Assembly: GCA_019637295.1 (NCBI GenBank)
Contig: JAHBVX010000004.1
Location: 558,001 to 622,000 of the forward strand
DNA length: 64,000 bases
Source of the DNA: Polyangiaceae bacterium
Lineage (GTDB): Bacteria > Myxococcota_A > Polyangia > Polyangiales > Polyangiaceae
Direction: 5' to 3'
How positions within the stretch are numbered: position 1 is the first letter of the stretch; each line of letters opens with the position of its first letter. Of the stretch, positions 17,085-26,188 are shown piece by piece. The notes beneath the pieces were generated by a model. The model was not told the origin of the DNA. It made no database searches and was given only the letters and a program-made list of their open reading frames with translations. Position numbers and translations under genes: made by a program.

Positions 17085-17540
17085 CTAGGAGCTTCCGCCG
17101 GCGGCGTTGGGCTCGGTCCCGCCGGCGCGGACTTGGATCTTGCGGACCTGGCTCTGCGCCGCCTTGGGCAGGCGGACCGTGAGGACCCCTTGCTTCATGG
17201 TGGCGTCGATCTGCTGGGTGTCCACCGTGTCCGGCAGCACGAAGCGTCGGCTGAACGCGCCATAGCGACGCTCCACGCGGTGATAGCTGCCGCCGCCCTC
17301 GGCCTTCTCCGCCCGCCGCTCTCCCGAGAGGGTCAGCACGTTGCCATCCACCTCGAGGGACACGTCGGCCACGTCCAGCCCCGGGAGCTCGACGCTGACC
17401 AGGTAGGCCAGCTCGTCTTCCCGGATGTCGGCCGCTGGCGCAAAGGCAGGGCGCTCGGGCGCGGCAGCGCGCTCACGCGTGGCGCGGAAGAGGTCGTCTA
17501 CTCGCAACAGGTCATCGAATCCGTTCCATAGGCTCAACAT
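17085..17540 (-). CDS. Hsp20 / alpha-crystallin-family small heat-shock protein
   Basis: 151 aa from ATG at 17540 with GAGGAG upstream. The frame is open further 5' but the N-terminus MLSLWNGFDDLLRVDDLF is the normal bacterial Hsp20 start. The alpha-crystallin domain spans about residues 40-135, with YLVSVELPGLDVADVSLEV, NVLTLSGER and the C-terminal GVLTVRLPKA motif. It is an ATP-independent holdase of the cytoplasm. Upstream, TTGACG-N16-TACCTT (17683 down to 17656) is a possible promoter; no heat-shock inverted repeat (CIRCE) was seen. Confidence 0.92.
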   Translation of the reverse strand: MLSLWNGFDDLLRVDDLFRATRERAAAPERPAFAPAADIREDELAYLVSVELPGLDVADVSLEVDGNVLTLSGERRAEKAEGGGSYHRVERRYGAFSRRFVLPDTVDTQQIDATMKQGVLTVRLPKAAQSQVRKIQVRAGGTEPNAAGGSS

Positions 17541-17655
17541 GGCGGGTACTCCTCGGGCCGGTGCTCCCACCAGGGCGGAGCAACAGGCCACGGCTTGGGT
17601 TGGTCGTTGGCGACCGCAGACGCGATGTGCGTACTGGCCGGTCGAACGTGGCCCC

Positions 17656-17683
17656 AAGGTAAGCAGCGATGAATTGCCGTCAA
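17656..17683 (-). promoter_or_regulatory. Possible promoter of hsp20
   Basis: On the minus strand TTGACG (-35 like) and TACCTT (weak -10) are separated by 16 bases, about 115 bases upstream of the hsp20 ATG. Only the -35 element is close to consensus. Confidence 0.25.
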
Positions 17684-17766
17684 GGGCCGGCAGCGCCGCA
17701 CGCGTCGGGGGCGCCCGCGGAGCGCGGGGTCGCCGACTCGGGTCGCCTGCTCTACGCTCGCCACCC

Positions 17767-18255
17767 ATGCAGCGCCGATGGGTCCCCATCGCAGCCCTGG
17801 TCGTGCTCGCCGCCAGCGGTCTGTGGCTGGCGTCGCCGTCGGCGCCCGAGTCGCGCCTCGAGCGCGAGCTCGTGGGTCTGGCCGAGGCCGTCAGCGCGGC
17901 CCCGGGAGAGCACGCCGAGTCTCGGCTCCGCATGGCGCTGGGCAGCTGGCTCTCTCCGCAGACGACCGGAACCTGGGACGGCCGCACGGTCGTCGGCACT
18001 GGACCCCTGCTCGACGCGGCGGGTGAGGCCCTGCACGACCGCGCGATCGTGGCGCTGGAGGCCGTGAAGATCGAGCGCTATGGCGACGAGACGACGCTGC
18101 GTGCGGTCGTGTCGCTGGCCGACTCGCAGCGCGGCGACCTCCATCGCCGACGTCGGAGTGCCCGCATCGTGCTGCGCCCGAGGGACACTGGCTGGGAGAT
18201 ACTCCGCTTCGAGTTGTCTCCGGTTCTGTCGGAGGAGCCCGAGGCCAGACCTTGA
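17767..18255 (+). CDS. Membrane-anchored or exported small protein of unknown function
   Basis: 162 aa from ATG at 17767. It starts with a basic residue pair and a hydrophobic helix (VPIAALVVLAASGLWLA), then about 130 residues outside the membrane. That part resembles a small alpha+beta SnoaL/NTF2-type layout: a helix (LERELVGLAEAVSAA), then strands (AIVALEAVKIERYGDETTL, SARIVLRPRDTGWEILRF). No active-site residues are evident and the fold guess is weak. It is divergent from hsp20 and 52 bases upstream of the radical SAM gene. Confidence 0.65.
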   Translation: MQRRWVPIAALVVLAASGLWLASPSAPESRLERELVGLAEAVSAAPGEHAESRLRMALGSWLSPQTTGTWDGRTVVGTGPLLDAAGEALHDRAIVALEAVKIERYGDETTLRAVVSLADSQRGDLHRRRRSARIVLRPRDTGWEILRFELSPVLSEEPEARP

Positions 18256-18307
18256 GCACACCGGACCTGTCGCCCCGACCCGAACAGTGCGGTAGACCTA
18301 GCCGCCA

Positions 18308-19165
18308 GTGTCAGACTCCAAGCGCCAACTGACGGTGCATGACCACGACCGCAGCGTGGTCGGCATGACCTACGTGTATCCGGTAGTCTCTCGCCGGGCT
18401 GGTGGCGTCAGCGTGGGCATCAACCTCAACCCCAACGACGCCTGCAACTGGCGCTGCGTCTACTGCCAGGTGCCGAACCTGAAGTTCGGCAAGGGACCGC
18501 CCATCGATCTGAACCGGCTCCGCGACGAGCTCGAGCGCATGCTGGACTCCATCCTTCAGGGCAGCTTCCTGCAAGAACACGTGGCAGAGGGCGCACGGTT
18601 GCTCAAGGACATCGCGTTCTCGGGCAACGGTGAGCCTACGAGCAGCCCGGACTTCGCCGAAGCGGTGGAGGCCGTGGGCCGAGTCATTGACGACCGCGCT
18701 GCGCTCGAGGTGCCCGTAGTGCTCATCACCAACGGCTCGCTGCTGCGCAAGGTGAGCGTACAGAGCGGGATCGACGCCTTGGCGAAGCTGGATGGCCGAG
18801 TGTGGTTCAAGTTCGACAGCGCCACCGCGAAGGGCATGTCACGGATCAACGGCACCCAGGTCGAGCCGCAGGCTCATCTCGAGAACCTCGCCGCCGTGGC
18901 CCAGCGCTGCCCGACCTGGATCCAGACCTGCCTCTTCTCGTGGTCCGGAGCGCCGCCGAGCGAGGACGAGCGCTCGGCGTACCTGGAGGCGATGGACCGT
19001 CTGGTCGGGGCCGCTGTTCCGATCCGCGGAGTGCTGCTCTACACGATCGCGCGCCCTTCGCACCAACCCGAAGCAGCGGAGCTCGGGAGCTTGTCCCGAG
19101 AGTGGTTGGACGATTTCGCCGAGCGCATACGCGAGCGCGGACTGCCGGTTGACGTCAGCGAGTGA
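18308..19165 (+). CDS. Radical SAM enzyme
   Basis: 285 aa from GTG at 18308. The iron-sulfur motif CNWRCVYC (CxxxCxxC, about residue 46) coordinates the [4Fe-4S] cluster, and FSGNGEPTSSPDF is the SAM-binding GGE-type motif. VLITNGSLLR is the next strand of the TIM-barrel core. No extra Cys-rich (SPASM/Twitch) region is seen. The lead-in GVSVGINLNPNDACNW is similar to uncharacterised stand-alone radical SAM proteins. The substrate is unknown. No obvious peptide or cofactor partner sits next to it. Confidence 0.88.
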   Translation: MSDSKRQLTVHDHDRSVVGMTYVYPVVSRRAGGVSVGINLNPNDACNWRCVYCQVPNLKFGKGPPIDLNRLRDELERMLDSILQGSFLQEHVAEGARLLKDIAFSGNGEPTSSPDFAEAVEAVGRVIDDRAALEVPVVLITNGSLLRKVSVQSGIDALAKLDGRVWFKFDSATAKGMSRINGTQVEPQAHLENLAAVAQRCPTWIQTCLFSWSGAPPSEDERSAYLEAMDRLVGAAVPIRGVLLYTIARPSHQPEAAELGSLSREWLDDFAERIRERGLPVDVSE

Positions 19166-19167
19166 CG

Positions 19168-19680
19168 TCAGGGTACGCCCGCCACCTCGAGCACCTCGAC
19201 GCGGACGGACACGACGCCCGCGCGGTGCATCTCGAGCATGTGCGCGGCACGACCCGACACGTCGATGATGCGATCCTGACCCGCGAATGGGCCTCGGTCG
19301 TTGATCGTGACGGTGACCGCGTGTCCCGTGTCCTCGCGCACCACGCGCACCCGCGTGCCGAACGGAAGAGAGCGATGCGCGGCCGTGAGCAACTCCGGAT
19401 CGTAAGGCTGACCGCTGGCAGTCTTGCGTCCCGCCAAACGGGACGAGTAGTAGCTGGCCTTCCCGTGCAGGACTCGCACCACACGCTCGGTCGCCGGCTG
19501 GGCGTCCCCCGCGGGCAACTCGAGCGGGCGCGCGGGCGCGCTCGACTCGTGCCTCTCGGCCACCGTCGGCGGCGGCAGCGGCGGAGGACCCTCGGCCCGG
19601 GGTCCCTGCTCGCGCACACACCCGAGCCAGACCGTCGCGAGCAGCCAGAGCAGGAGGGAGGTACTGCTCGACGTGGGCAT
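19168..19680 (-). CDS. RlpA-like lipoprotein (double-psi beta-barrel)
   Basis: 170 aa from ATG at 19680. The signal ends in lipobox VWLGC (about residue 21), followed by a Pro-rich linker. The RlpA double-psi barrel covers residues about 70-160: GKASYYSSRLAGRKTASGQP, TAAHRSLPFGTRVRV, INDRGPFAGQDRIIDVS and a C-terminal LEVAGVP. The catalytic Asp of the IIDVS segment is present, so lytic transglycosylase activity on denuded glycan is possible. No SPOR domain is attached. The stop lies two bases from the convergent radical SAM stop. Confidence 0.88.
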   Translation of the reverse strand: MPTSSSTSLLLWLLATVWLGCVREQGPRAEGPPPLPPPTVAERHESSAPARPLELPAGDAQPATERVVRVLHGKASYYSSRLAGRKTASGQPYDPELLTAAHRSLPFGTRVRVVREDTGHAVTVTINDRGPFAGQDRIIDVSGRAAHMLEMHRAGVVSVRVEVLEVAGVP

Positions 19681-19806
19681 CGTTCGAAGCGCCCAACAGC
19701 ATGACTGACGGGGGCCCGCCGCGCAAAGCGCACTTTGGCGATTCGACTGCCCTCCCGCGTCGATGACCGGCGCGAGATGGACTACCGTCGCAGACCGGAG
19801 GACGTC

Positions 19807-20634
19807 GTGGAAGAGCAGAGAGTGGTGATGATCACCGGGTGCGGCAGCGGCATCGGACTCGCCTTGGCACGCGAGCTGTACGGCCGGGGCCACGACTTGA
19901 TCGTGACGGACGTCGACGAAGCGCGCCTGCGGTCCGCGTCGCGCGCGCACTTTCCCGAGAGCCAACAGGTGCTGCTGCACACCCTCGACGTGCGCGACGC
20001 TGCGGCGTGGGAGGGGTTGATGGCTCGAGCCGTGAGCCGGTTCGGCCGACTCGACGTGCTCCTGAACGTGGCCGGCTTCCTGGTGGCGCGCTGGTGCCAC
20101 GAGACGACTGTGGAAGACGTGGGGCTCACCATCGATGTCAACGTCAAGGGCGTGATCTTCGGCACCAACGCCGCCGCGCGCGTCATGATCGAGCGCGGCG
20201 CCGGGCACGTCATCAACGTCGCCAGCCTGGCGGCGCTCGTGCCGGTCCCGGGGCTCTCCGTGTACAGCGCTAGCAAGCACGCGGTGCGAGCGTTCTCGAT
20301 CGCGGCCGCGGAGGAATTGCGCACACATGGCGTGTTCGTGACGGTCGTCTGTCCCGGTCTGGTCAGGACGGCGATGATGGACGTACAGCTGCACCGACCG
20401 GAGGCTGCGCTGACCTTCTCCGCGCCCCGCCCACTCGAGCCCGAGGAGGTGGTCACCGCGATCCTAGACCGCGCCATGGTGCACCGACCGCGAGAGCTGA
20501 CCATCACGGTACCGCGCTCGGGACAGGCTCCCATGGCGCGACTTGTCGGCGCCATGCCCGAGCTGGCGACCTGGCTTCAGCCCATCATCACGCGCCTCGG
20601 TCGCCACAACCAGCGGCGCTTGCGAGAACCGTGA
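19807..20634 (+). CDS. Short-chain dehydrogenase/reductase
   Basis: 275 aa from GTG at 19807, preceded by GGAGGA four bases away. In-frame ATG at 19777 and TTG at 19735 are alternatives without a ribosome-binding site. It has TGCGSGIG (residues 10-17), the NVAG variant of NNAG, NVASLAALVPV with the catalytic Ser region, and YSASK. The C-terminus is long and basic (RLGRHNQRRLREP). It resembles the other SDR at 6011 only in family motifs, so the two are not a recent duplication. Substrate unknown. Confidence 0.88.
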   Translation: MEEQRVVMITGCGSGIGLALARELYGRGHDLIVTDVDEARLRSASRAHFPESQQVLLHTLDVRDAAAWEGLMARAVSRFGRLDVLLNVAGFLVARWCHETTVEDVGLTIDVNVKGVIFGTNAAARVMIERGAGHVINVASLAALVPVPGLSVYSASKHAVRAFSIAAAEELRTHGVFVTVVCPGLVRTAMMDVQLHRPEAALTFSAPRPLEPEEVVTAILDRAMVHRPRELTITVPRSGQAPMARLVGAMPELATWLQPIITRLGRHNQRRLREP

Positions 20635-20643
20635 GCCTGGGTG

Positions 20644-22710
20644 TCACGGCTCCACCGGCTCGGACTTGACGTCCCGCACCGACTGCAGCCGGCCGCTACC
20701 GCCGAACACGTAGGACACGGTGAGCAGCGACAGCTCCCCGCCTCGATGGCGCAGCTCGGAGCACTCCGCCGACCAGGCGGCGGATTCCCGCGCGGGAGCA
20801 TCGGGCGGCTTGCGCGGGAGCGGGGTCGGGCGACCAGGCCTTCGCTCCGGCGTCTGCATGGCCACGCTACATGAATCGAGCACGAACCACTGGTCTGGGA
20901 AGCGCGAGAACGAGTCCGAGAGCAGCTTGGAGAGCTCCTCCCGCGACAAGTCTCTACCATCTACGCGCACGAGCGCCGCGACCGACGCGGCGAACTGAGT
21001 CGTCTCGCGTTGGTTGAGCGCGGCCTCGACAGCGAGTAGGCGCTTCGCGGTAGCCGTCAAGAAGGTGCGATTCGGGTTCGTGCTCTTGATCGCAACCGCG
21101 CGATCGCAGCACAGTGCCCCTCGATCAGGAGCGCCGCCTCCACCCGCCGCCACCGCGCGGACATCACAGCCCGCACCGCCGCGCACGACGAAGCCTGCGG
21201 GGTGCGCGCTCAACGTCCAGGACGACGCCCGACCCAGATCGGGATGCAGCGAGCAGGCCCGTGCCCACTGGGCTTCGGTGCACAGGCTCATTCCAGTGCT
21301 CGAGCACAGTCCTTGCGCATCCGCGAAGGGCTGCCCTGTCGCCGCGTCGAGTCGCTGCACCTTGAACTCGTCGATCCAGCGAGGCTCGTCGGGAACGCTC
21401 CCCGAGGGGATGCGACGCGGTGGCGAGCTGCTGAGCAGCGTCTCGCGCGGGGGAACGACCGCGACGTCCAGCGGCGGCGCGGATGACGCAGCGGCCGACG
21501 GCTCGGGGACGCTGGCCGTCGCCCCGGGTTGCCGCAGCAGGGCGATGCCGATCACGCTCGCGACACCGACTCCTGCGGCGGTGACCCCAACCCAGACGAA
21601 CGTGCGCGGGCGAAGGGCCGAGCTCGGCGGAGGCGCGAGCGGTACCCCGGTGCTGCTCGACAGCTCCGTCGCCGCTTGGAGGCGCTCGCCGCGCGACGAC
21701 GGCAGCGACGGCGCGCCACCTTCGACCTCGAACGACAGTGAGTCGAGCTTGGCGTCCGAGCGTTGATAGGGCTCGAGCCCCAGAGCGCCGAGCACCTCGG
21801 CCCAGAACTCGCCCGCGGTGCGGTGGCGCGCCTTGGGGTCGATCGCGAGCGCGCGAGCGATGGCTGTCTCCAGCGCTTCCGGCGCTTGGTCGTAGCCCAT
21901 GCCGCGAAGCGTCGGCCGATGGTTGGGGTCGGCCGCTGCCACGAACAGCTCCGCCACGTCGCTGCCCTCGAGCGCGCGGCGCCCCGTGATGAGCTCGACC
22001 AGCACCAAGGCTAGCGCGAACACGTCCGTCCACGGTCCGGTCGCGCCGTAGCGTCGACTGAACTGCTCCGGCGCGCCGTAAGGCGCCGTGAAAGCCTGCA
22101 GGTTCTTGCCCGTGCTCTCGAACACCTGGCTGGTCTGCACGGCGTCCCCCAGCACCTTCGCGATGCCGAAGTCCAACACCTTGACGGTGGTGCGTCCCGC
22201 GATATCCGTGAGGAACAAGTTCGCGGGTTTGATGTCCCGGTGCGCGATGCCTTGGTCGTGCGCGATCGCCAGCGCCCTGGCTACGGGCTCGAGCAACGAA
22301 ACCGCCTCGAGCAGGCTTCGCCCCCCGAGCCCGGCGGCCGCGCGCGCTTCCAGGTCCGCCTCGAGGCTCTTGCCGTCGAGCCACTCGAGCACGAGATAGG
22401 GCGTCCAGACCCCGTTCGGGCTCACCTCCGCGCCCACGTCCAGCGCCTGGACGATGCCGGTCGTCGCCCGGGACAGGCGATGGAGCAGCCGCCCCTCATC
22501 CAGGAAGCTCTCGAAGAACCGATTGCGCTGCTCGCCCTCGAGCGTCTCTGGGACGCGCAGACACTTGACGGCCACCTGCGCACCGAACCCGAGATGGTGC
22601 GCGAGATAGACCACCCCGAACCCTCCCTCACCAATCACACTCTCGATCCGATACTTCTCGTTCAGGGTGCTGCCCACCCATGCGAACGGATCTTTGGCGG
22701 GGTCGGTCAT
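20644..22710 (-). CDS. Hanks-type Ser/Thr protein kinase with Cys-rich extracytoplasmic domain
   Basis: 688 aa. The kinase domain (about residues 20-310) is complete: glycine loop GEGGFGVVYLA, VAVKCL Lys, HRDIKPANLFL, DFGIAK and an APE-like APYGAPEQF. A single membrane helix lies at about 372-392 (VWVGVTAAGVGVASVIGIALL). The outer part contains a Cys-rich segment with GMSLCTEAQWARAC, which resembles the LCTExEW strand of formylglycine-generating-enzyme/SUMF1-like domains, and a final about 180 residues of unknown fold. It probably senses an envelope signal. It lies 47 bases downstream of hutF on the same strand. Confidence 0.9.
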   Translation of the reverse strand: MTDPAKDPFAWVGSTLNEKYRIESVIGEGGFGVVYLAHHLGFGAQVAVKCLRVPETLEGEQRNRFFESFLDEGRLLHRLSRATTGIVQALDVGAEVSPNGVWTPYLVLEWLDGKSLEADLEARAAAGLGGRSLLEAVSLLEPVARALAIAHDQGIAHRDIKPANLFLTDIAGRTTVKVLDFGIAKVLGDAVQTSQVFESTGKNLQAFTAPYGAPEQFSRRYGATGPWTDVFALALVLVELITGRRALEGSDVAELFVAAADPNHRPTLRGMGYDQAPEALETAIARALAIDPKARHRTAGEFWAEVLGALGLEPYQRSDAKLDSLSFEVEGGAPSLPSSRGERLQAATELSSSTGVPLAPPPSSALRPRTFVWVGVTAAGVGVASVIGIALLRQPGATASVPEPSAAASSAPPLDVAVVPPRETLLSSSPPRRIPSGSVPDEPRWIDEFKVQRLDAATGQPFADAQGLCSSTGMSLCTEAQWARACSLHPDLGRASSWTLSAHPAGFVVRGGAGCDVRAVAAGGGGAPDRGALCCDRAVAIKSTNPNRTFLTATAKRLLAVEAALNQRETTQFAASVAALVRVDGRDLSREELSKLLSDSFSRFPDQWFVLDSCSVAMQTPERRPGRPTPLPRKPPDAPARESAAWSAECSELRHRGGELSLLTVSYVFGGSGRLQSVRDVKSEPVEP

Positions 22711-22757
22711 CGAAAAAGCGCCGAATCGTACACCAACGTCGCGCTCGGTGCACCTCG

Positions 22758-24128
22758 TTACAGCACTTGGCGGAGCGCGGCGCGATATCGCGAAAGCAAC
22801 TCGTCGCGACGCACGTGACGCCCACCACGCACGACTGCGTGCCCACCCACGACGACGTCGCGCACGGCCGCGCTGCCGGCGACGAATACCCAGGCGTCGA
22901 GCACGTCGTCGCGAGCGCGCTCCATCAACGCGGGGTGATTGGGATCGAGCACGATGAAATCCGCGCGGCTACCCGGCGTCAGCGCGCCGACAGGTCGCCC
23001 GAGCGCCGGGGCACCCGCGGCGAGCGCGCGCGAGATCAGGGTGCGGGCGACCGAGGGCTCCTCGGCCGAGCATGACACGTTCCTGCGTCGCAGCAGCAGG
23101 CGCTGCACGTACTCCAGAGAGCGCAGCTCCTGCGCAGGGCACACACACACGTGACTGTCGCTGCCGATCCCGAAGGCACCGGAGCGTGCAAGCAACTCGA
23201 GCACCGGCGCAGGACCATCACCCAGGTTCGCTTCGGTGGTGGGACAGAGCGCGACCGTCGCGCCTCGCGTCACGATGCCATCGAGCTCGGGCGCCGTGAC
23301 ATGGGTCGCGTGCACCAGGCAGAAGTGAGCATCGACGTCGACGTGAGCCAGCAGTCGCTCGACCGGTCGCTGCCCAGAGCTAGCGAGGGAGTCCTCGACC
23401 TCGCGCAACTGTTCGGCGATGTGAACATGTACCGGCACGTCCGGTGCGATGGCCCGCGCGCCGTCGACGAGTGCCGCGAACTGCGGCAGGGACACCGCTC
23501 GCAAGCTGTGCGGCGCGACTCCGAAGCGCACCTGCCCCGACTTCGGCTGGGAGCTGTGCAGGGACTCGAAGAGCCCGAGCACGAAGTCGACGTCCGAGGC
23601 GAAGCGGCGCTGGGAAGGGAGGGTCGCCGGAGCATCGAAGCCCGAACGCGCGTACAGGACGGGCAGCAAGGTCAGACCAATGCCTGCGTGCTCCGCGGCC
23701 GCCAGGATGCGTCGCGACATCTGCGCCGGGTCCGCGTAGACGGCACCTCGCGGGTCGTGATGCAGGTAGTGAAACTCGGCGACGGACGTATACCCGGCCT
23801 CCAGCATCTCCACGTAGAGCCAGGCGGCGATGGCCTCGATGTGCTCGGGCTCGAGCCGGTCGACGAAGCGGTACATCACCTCCCGCCAGCTCCAGAAGCT
23901 GTCCTCCGAGCTCGACCCCCGCTCGGTCAACCCGGCCATGGCGCGCTGGAACGCGTGAGAGTGCAGGTTCGGGATCCCGGCGAGCGCCACGCCGGCGAAG
24001 CGCTCGCTGACTTCTGCGGGCGCTTGGCTCGTGACGCCGAGCACGACCCCGTCCGCGCCGACGCTCACGAAGGCTGGAGCCAGCCAGCCCTCCGGACGCC
24101 ACAGCTGCGACAGCTCGAACACCTTCAC
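22758..24128 (-). CDS. hutF: Formimidoylglutamate deiminase
   Basis: 456 aa from GTG at 24128, which overlaps the hutG stop (GTGA) and has GGGAG upstream. It is an amidohydrolase-superfamily enzyme converting N-formimidoyl-L-glutamate to N-formyl-L-glutamate and ammonia. GIPNLHSHAFQRAMAGLTE is the family signature with metal-binding His. VHVHIAEQ, LVHATHVT and GIGSDSHVCV supply the further His and the catalytic Asp. Together with HutG downstream in the pathway this gives the deiminase route of histidine breakdown. The hutH, hutU and hutI genes are not in the window. Confidence 0.92.
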   Translation of the reverse strand: MKVFELSQLWRPEGWLAPAFVSVGADGVVLGVTSQAPAEVSERFAGVALAGIPNLHSHAFQRAMAGLTERGSSSEDSFWSWREVMYRFVDRLEPEHIEAIAAWLYVEMLEAGYTSVAEFHYLHHDPRGAVYADPAQMSRRILAAAEHAGIGLTLLPVLYARSGFDAPATLPSQRRFASDVDFVLGLFESLHSSQPKSGQVRFGVAPHSLRAVSLPQFAALVDGARAIAPDVPVHVHIAEQLREVEDSLASSGQRPVERLLAHVDVDAHFCLVHATHVTAPELDGIVTRGATVALCPTTEANLGDGPAPVLELLARSGAFGIGSDSHVCVCPAQELRSLEYVQRLLLRRRNVSCSAEEPSVARTLISRALAAGAPALGRPVGALTPGSRADFIVLDPNHPALMERARDDVLDAWVFVAGSAAVRDVVVGGHAVVRGGRHVRRDELLSRYRAALRQVL

Positions 24129-24952
24129 GGCGAGCTCCCGGTGCGCAGAAACTCGACGCACGCCGTGAGCGCGGCTCGTAGCACCGGTCGCAGCCTCTCC
24201 GCCCGGGCGTCATCGAACGCGTAGGGGTGCTCTTCGCGCATGTAGGTCTGCTGCGCGAGCTCGAGCTGCAGAGCGTGCTGCCCCGCGTCGGGTCGCCCGT
24301 AGTGACGGGTGATGTATCCGCCCTGAAAGCGCCCATCGAGCACAGCGCTCAGGCCAGCGTCGTTGTGCTCGAGGGCCTCGAACACGGCCGCGGTGAGCGC
24401 GGGGTGGGCGCTCTTGCCGCCAGCCGAGCCCAGGTTGAGAGCCGGGAGCTCGCCGTCGAAGAAGCGTGGCACCCGTGAGCGGATGCTGTGCGCGTCGAAC
24501 AATACGACCGCGCCAAAGCGAGCACGCAGTCGCTCGAGCTCGAGTCCGAGGGTTCGATGGTAGGGCTCGAAGTAGTCACGAACGCGCGCGGCGATCTCGT
24601 CCCCGCTCGGCTCCTGTCCCGGGAGGTAGATCGCCTCACGCTCGAAGGTCGTCGTAGGACACAGCTCCGTATTGTCGGCGCCTGGGTACAGCTCCGCTCC
24701 GCGGGGATCGCGGTTGAGGTCGACCACGTAGCGGCTCACCCGAGCCACCAGCAGGCTCGCGCCGAGCTGCTGCGCGAACTCATACAGCCGCGCGACGTGC
24801 CAGTCCGTATCCGGCAGCCGCGACGCCGCCGGAGTGAGTCGCTCCCGCAGCCCGCCGGGTAGCTCCGTGCCGTCGTGGGGGAAGCTGAGCAGCAGGGGAA
24901 CGGTTCCCTGCTGCAGGCAGAGCGGTGGCGAGACCATGGCCGCCCCGCTCAC
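24125..24952 (-). CDS. hutG: N-formylglutamate deformylase
   Basis: 275 aa. It hydrolyses N-formyl-L-glutamate to glutamate and formate, the step after HutF. Family motifs are LLLSFPHDGTELP, DTDWHV, VVDLNRDPRG and FDAHSIRSRVPRFF. The GTG at 24952 overlaps the stop of the exported EEP-fold gene (GTGA), so it is translationally coupled to it; an ATG at 24937 is an alternative start. Its own stop overlaps hutF in the same way. Confidence 0.93.
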   Translation of the reverse strand: MSGAAMVSPPLCLQQGTVPLLLSFPHDGTELPGGLRERLTPAASRLPDTDWHVARLYEFAQQLGASLLVARVSRYVVDLNRDPRGAELYPGADNTELCPTTTFEREAIYLPGQEPSGDEIAARVRDYFEPYHRTLGLELERLRARFGAVVLFDAHSIRSRVPRFFDGELPALNLGSAGGKSAHPALTAAVFEALEHNDAGLSAVLDGRFQGGYITRHYGRPDAGQHALQLELAQQTYMREEHPYAFDDARAERLRPVLRAALTACVEFLRTGSSP

Positions 24953-26103
24953 GGCGCCGTGAACGTCACGCTCACCCCATAGTGGTCCGAGTACCCGGTG
25001 ACGATCGTCTCGTCGCAGTTCTCCACCGACAGGGTGCCCTCGAGCACGCGCTCGGTTCGGCTGGTGAAGCCCGAGAACCCACGGCTCAGCACATGATCGA
25101 TCACGACGGATGTCTTGTCGTCATTCCCCTTCTTCACGATGGGGTTGTCGGCGCAGTAGGTGCACTGGTGCCCCGACGTCGCGGTGTAGGGGTTGGCGAA
25201 CCCGGCGCTGACCAGCTTCTGGTAGTTCTGCGGGACCTCCGCCTCGTAGCCGCTACCCGCGGGTCCGGTGTTCAGATCGCCGAGCACGAGCACGTTGGCG
25301 TCGCCCGTCGCCTTGGACGCGACCCACGCGATCAGCTCGTCGAGCTGCGCGGCCTGCTCCTCCTCCCACGAGCCAGTGGCCTTCGGGTAGTCCAGGTTGC
25401 TGAACACGGCGGTGAGGTGAGTGCAGAAGGCGTGAACTTCGCCCACGGGCGTGTCGAGCAGCGCGTAGGCGATGGCGCGGCGATTGGTGGTGCTGTCGAG
25501 CACCTTCACCTCTTGGCTCTTGATCGGGTGTGCGCTGAGCAGGCCGATGCCGAAGGAGCCACCATAGGCGTACTCGATGGCGGGCGCCTCGCACGCCGAT
25601 AGGATGTCATCCAGGCTGTTGCCGACGTTCGCCTGCACGCAGCCGAGGCAGCTTGGCGGCAGCGCGAACAGCTGGCTTGCGCAGTTGTCGAGCCCACAGG
25701 TCACGAGCTTGTCGGAGCAGACGAGATGACAGTCGTTGGCCTGCACGCACTGAAGTAGCGCGTCCGTGTCACCCGACTGACACGGGATGGCCCCGGTGGG
25801 TCCTGGCTCGGGCTCGGGGATCACTCGGTGGGGCAGCCTGGTGGCCCCTTGGACCAGCGCGGCCACGTGGTCGTCGCGCCAGAACTCCTGGACGCACAGC
25901 ACATCCGCCTTCAGCGCGAGGGTCGCCTCGATGGTCTTCGGCGCCCGCGCTTCGGACGCTTCCACGAAGCCGATCGCGAGGCCCGCGTTGACCGTGACGG
26001 CCGTGAGTCGCGCCTTCGCCGGCGCCGGGTCGTCGTCGCTCGAGCAGGCGGCCAGCAGACCGAGACAGAGTGAAGCACCAGCGGAAATGCGCGCTCGGGA
26101 CAT
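24949..26103 (-). CDS. Exported endonuclease/exonuclease/phosphatase-fold lipoprotein
   Basis: 384 aa from ATG at 26103. The signal ends in lipobox LLAAC (about residue 20). The EEP fold is complete: LCVQEFW holds the metal-binding Glu, LGDLNTGP the Asp/Asn pair, VIDHVLSRG and a terminal YSDHYGVSV the catalytic Asp-His. An insertion of about 70 residues is Cys-rich (CHLVC, CGLDNC, CLGC) and probably disulfide-bonded. Members act as nucleases, sphingomyelinases or inositol phosphatases; the substrate here is unknown. It is first in a coupled string with hutG and hutF, an unexpected association. Confidence 0.85.
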   Translation of the reverse strand: MSRARISAGASLCLGLLAACSSDDDPAPAKARLTAVTVNAGLAIGFVEASEARAPKTIEATLALKADVLCVQEFWRDDHVAALVQGATRLPHRVIPEPEPGPTGAIPCQSGDTDALLQCVQANDCHLVCSDKLVTCGLDNCASQLFALPPSCLGCVQANVGNSLDDILSACEAPAIEYAYGGSFGIGLLSAHPIKSQEVKVLDSTTNRRAIAYALLDTPVGEVHAFCTHLTAVFSNLDYPKATGSWEEEQAAQLDELIAWVASKATGDANVLVLGDLNTGPAGSGYEAEVPQNYQKLVSAGFANPYTATSGHQCTYCADNPIVKKGNDDKTSVVIDHVLSRGFSGFTSRTERVLEGTLSVENCDETIVTGYSDHYGVSVTFTAP

Positions 26104-26188
26104 GACCTGTCGTTCGTATCCGAGCGGGGCCTGCCCGTAAATTCGCAAGCTGCCCGCCGGGCGCAGCGGATCTGCTAGGCTCGAAATC

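Noticed and set aside
17541-17766. CIRCE or sigma32-type heat-shock element upstream of hsp20
   Set aside because: No TTAGCACTC inverted repeat and no CTTGAA/CCCCAT pair. Only a weak sigma70-like match was found.
6011-20634. Duplication of the two SDR genes
   Set aside because: They share only family motifs; flanks and sequence differ, so no recent duplication is indicated.
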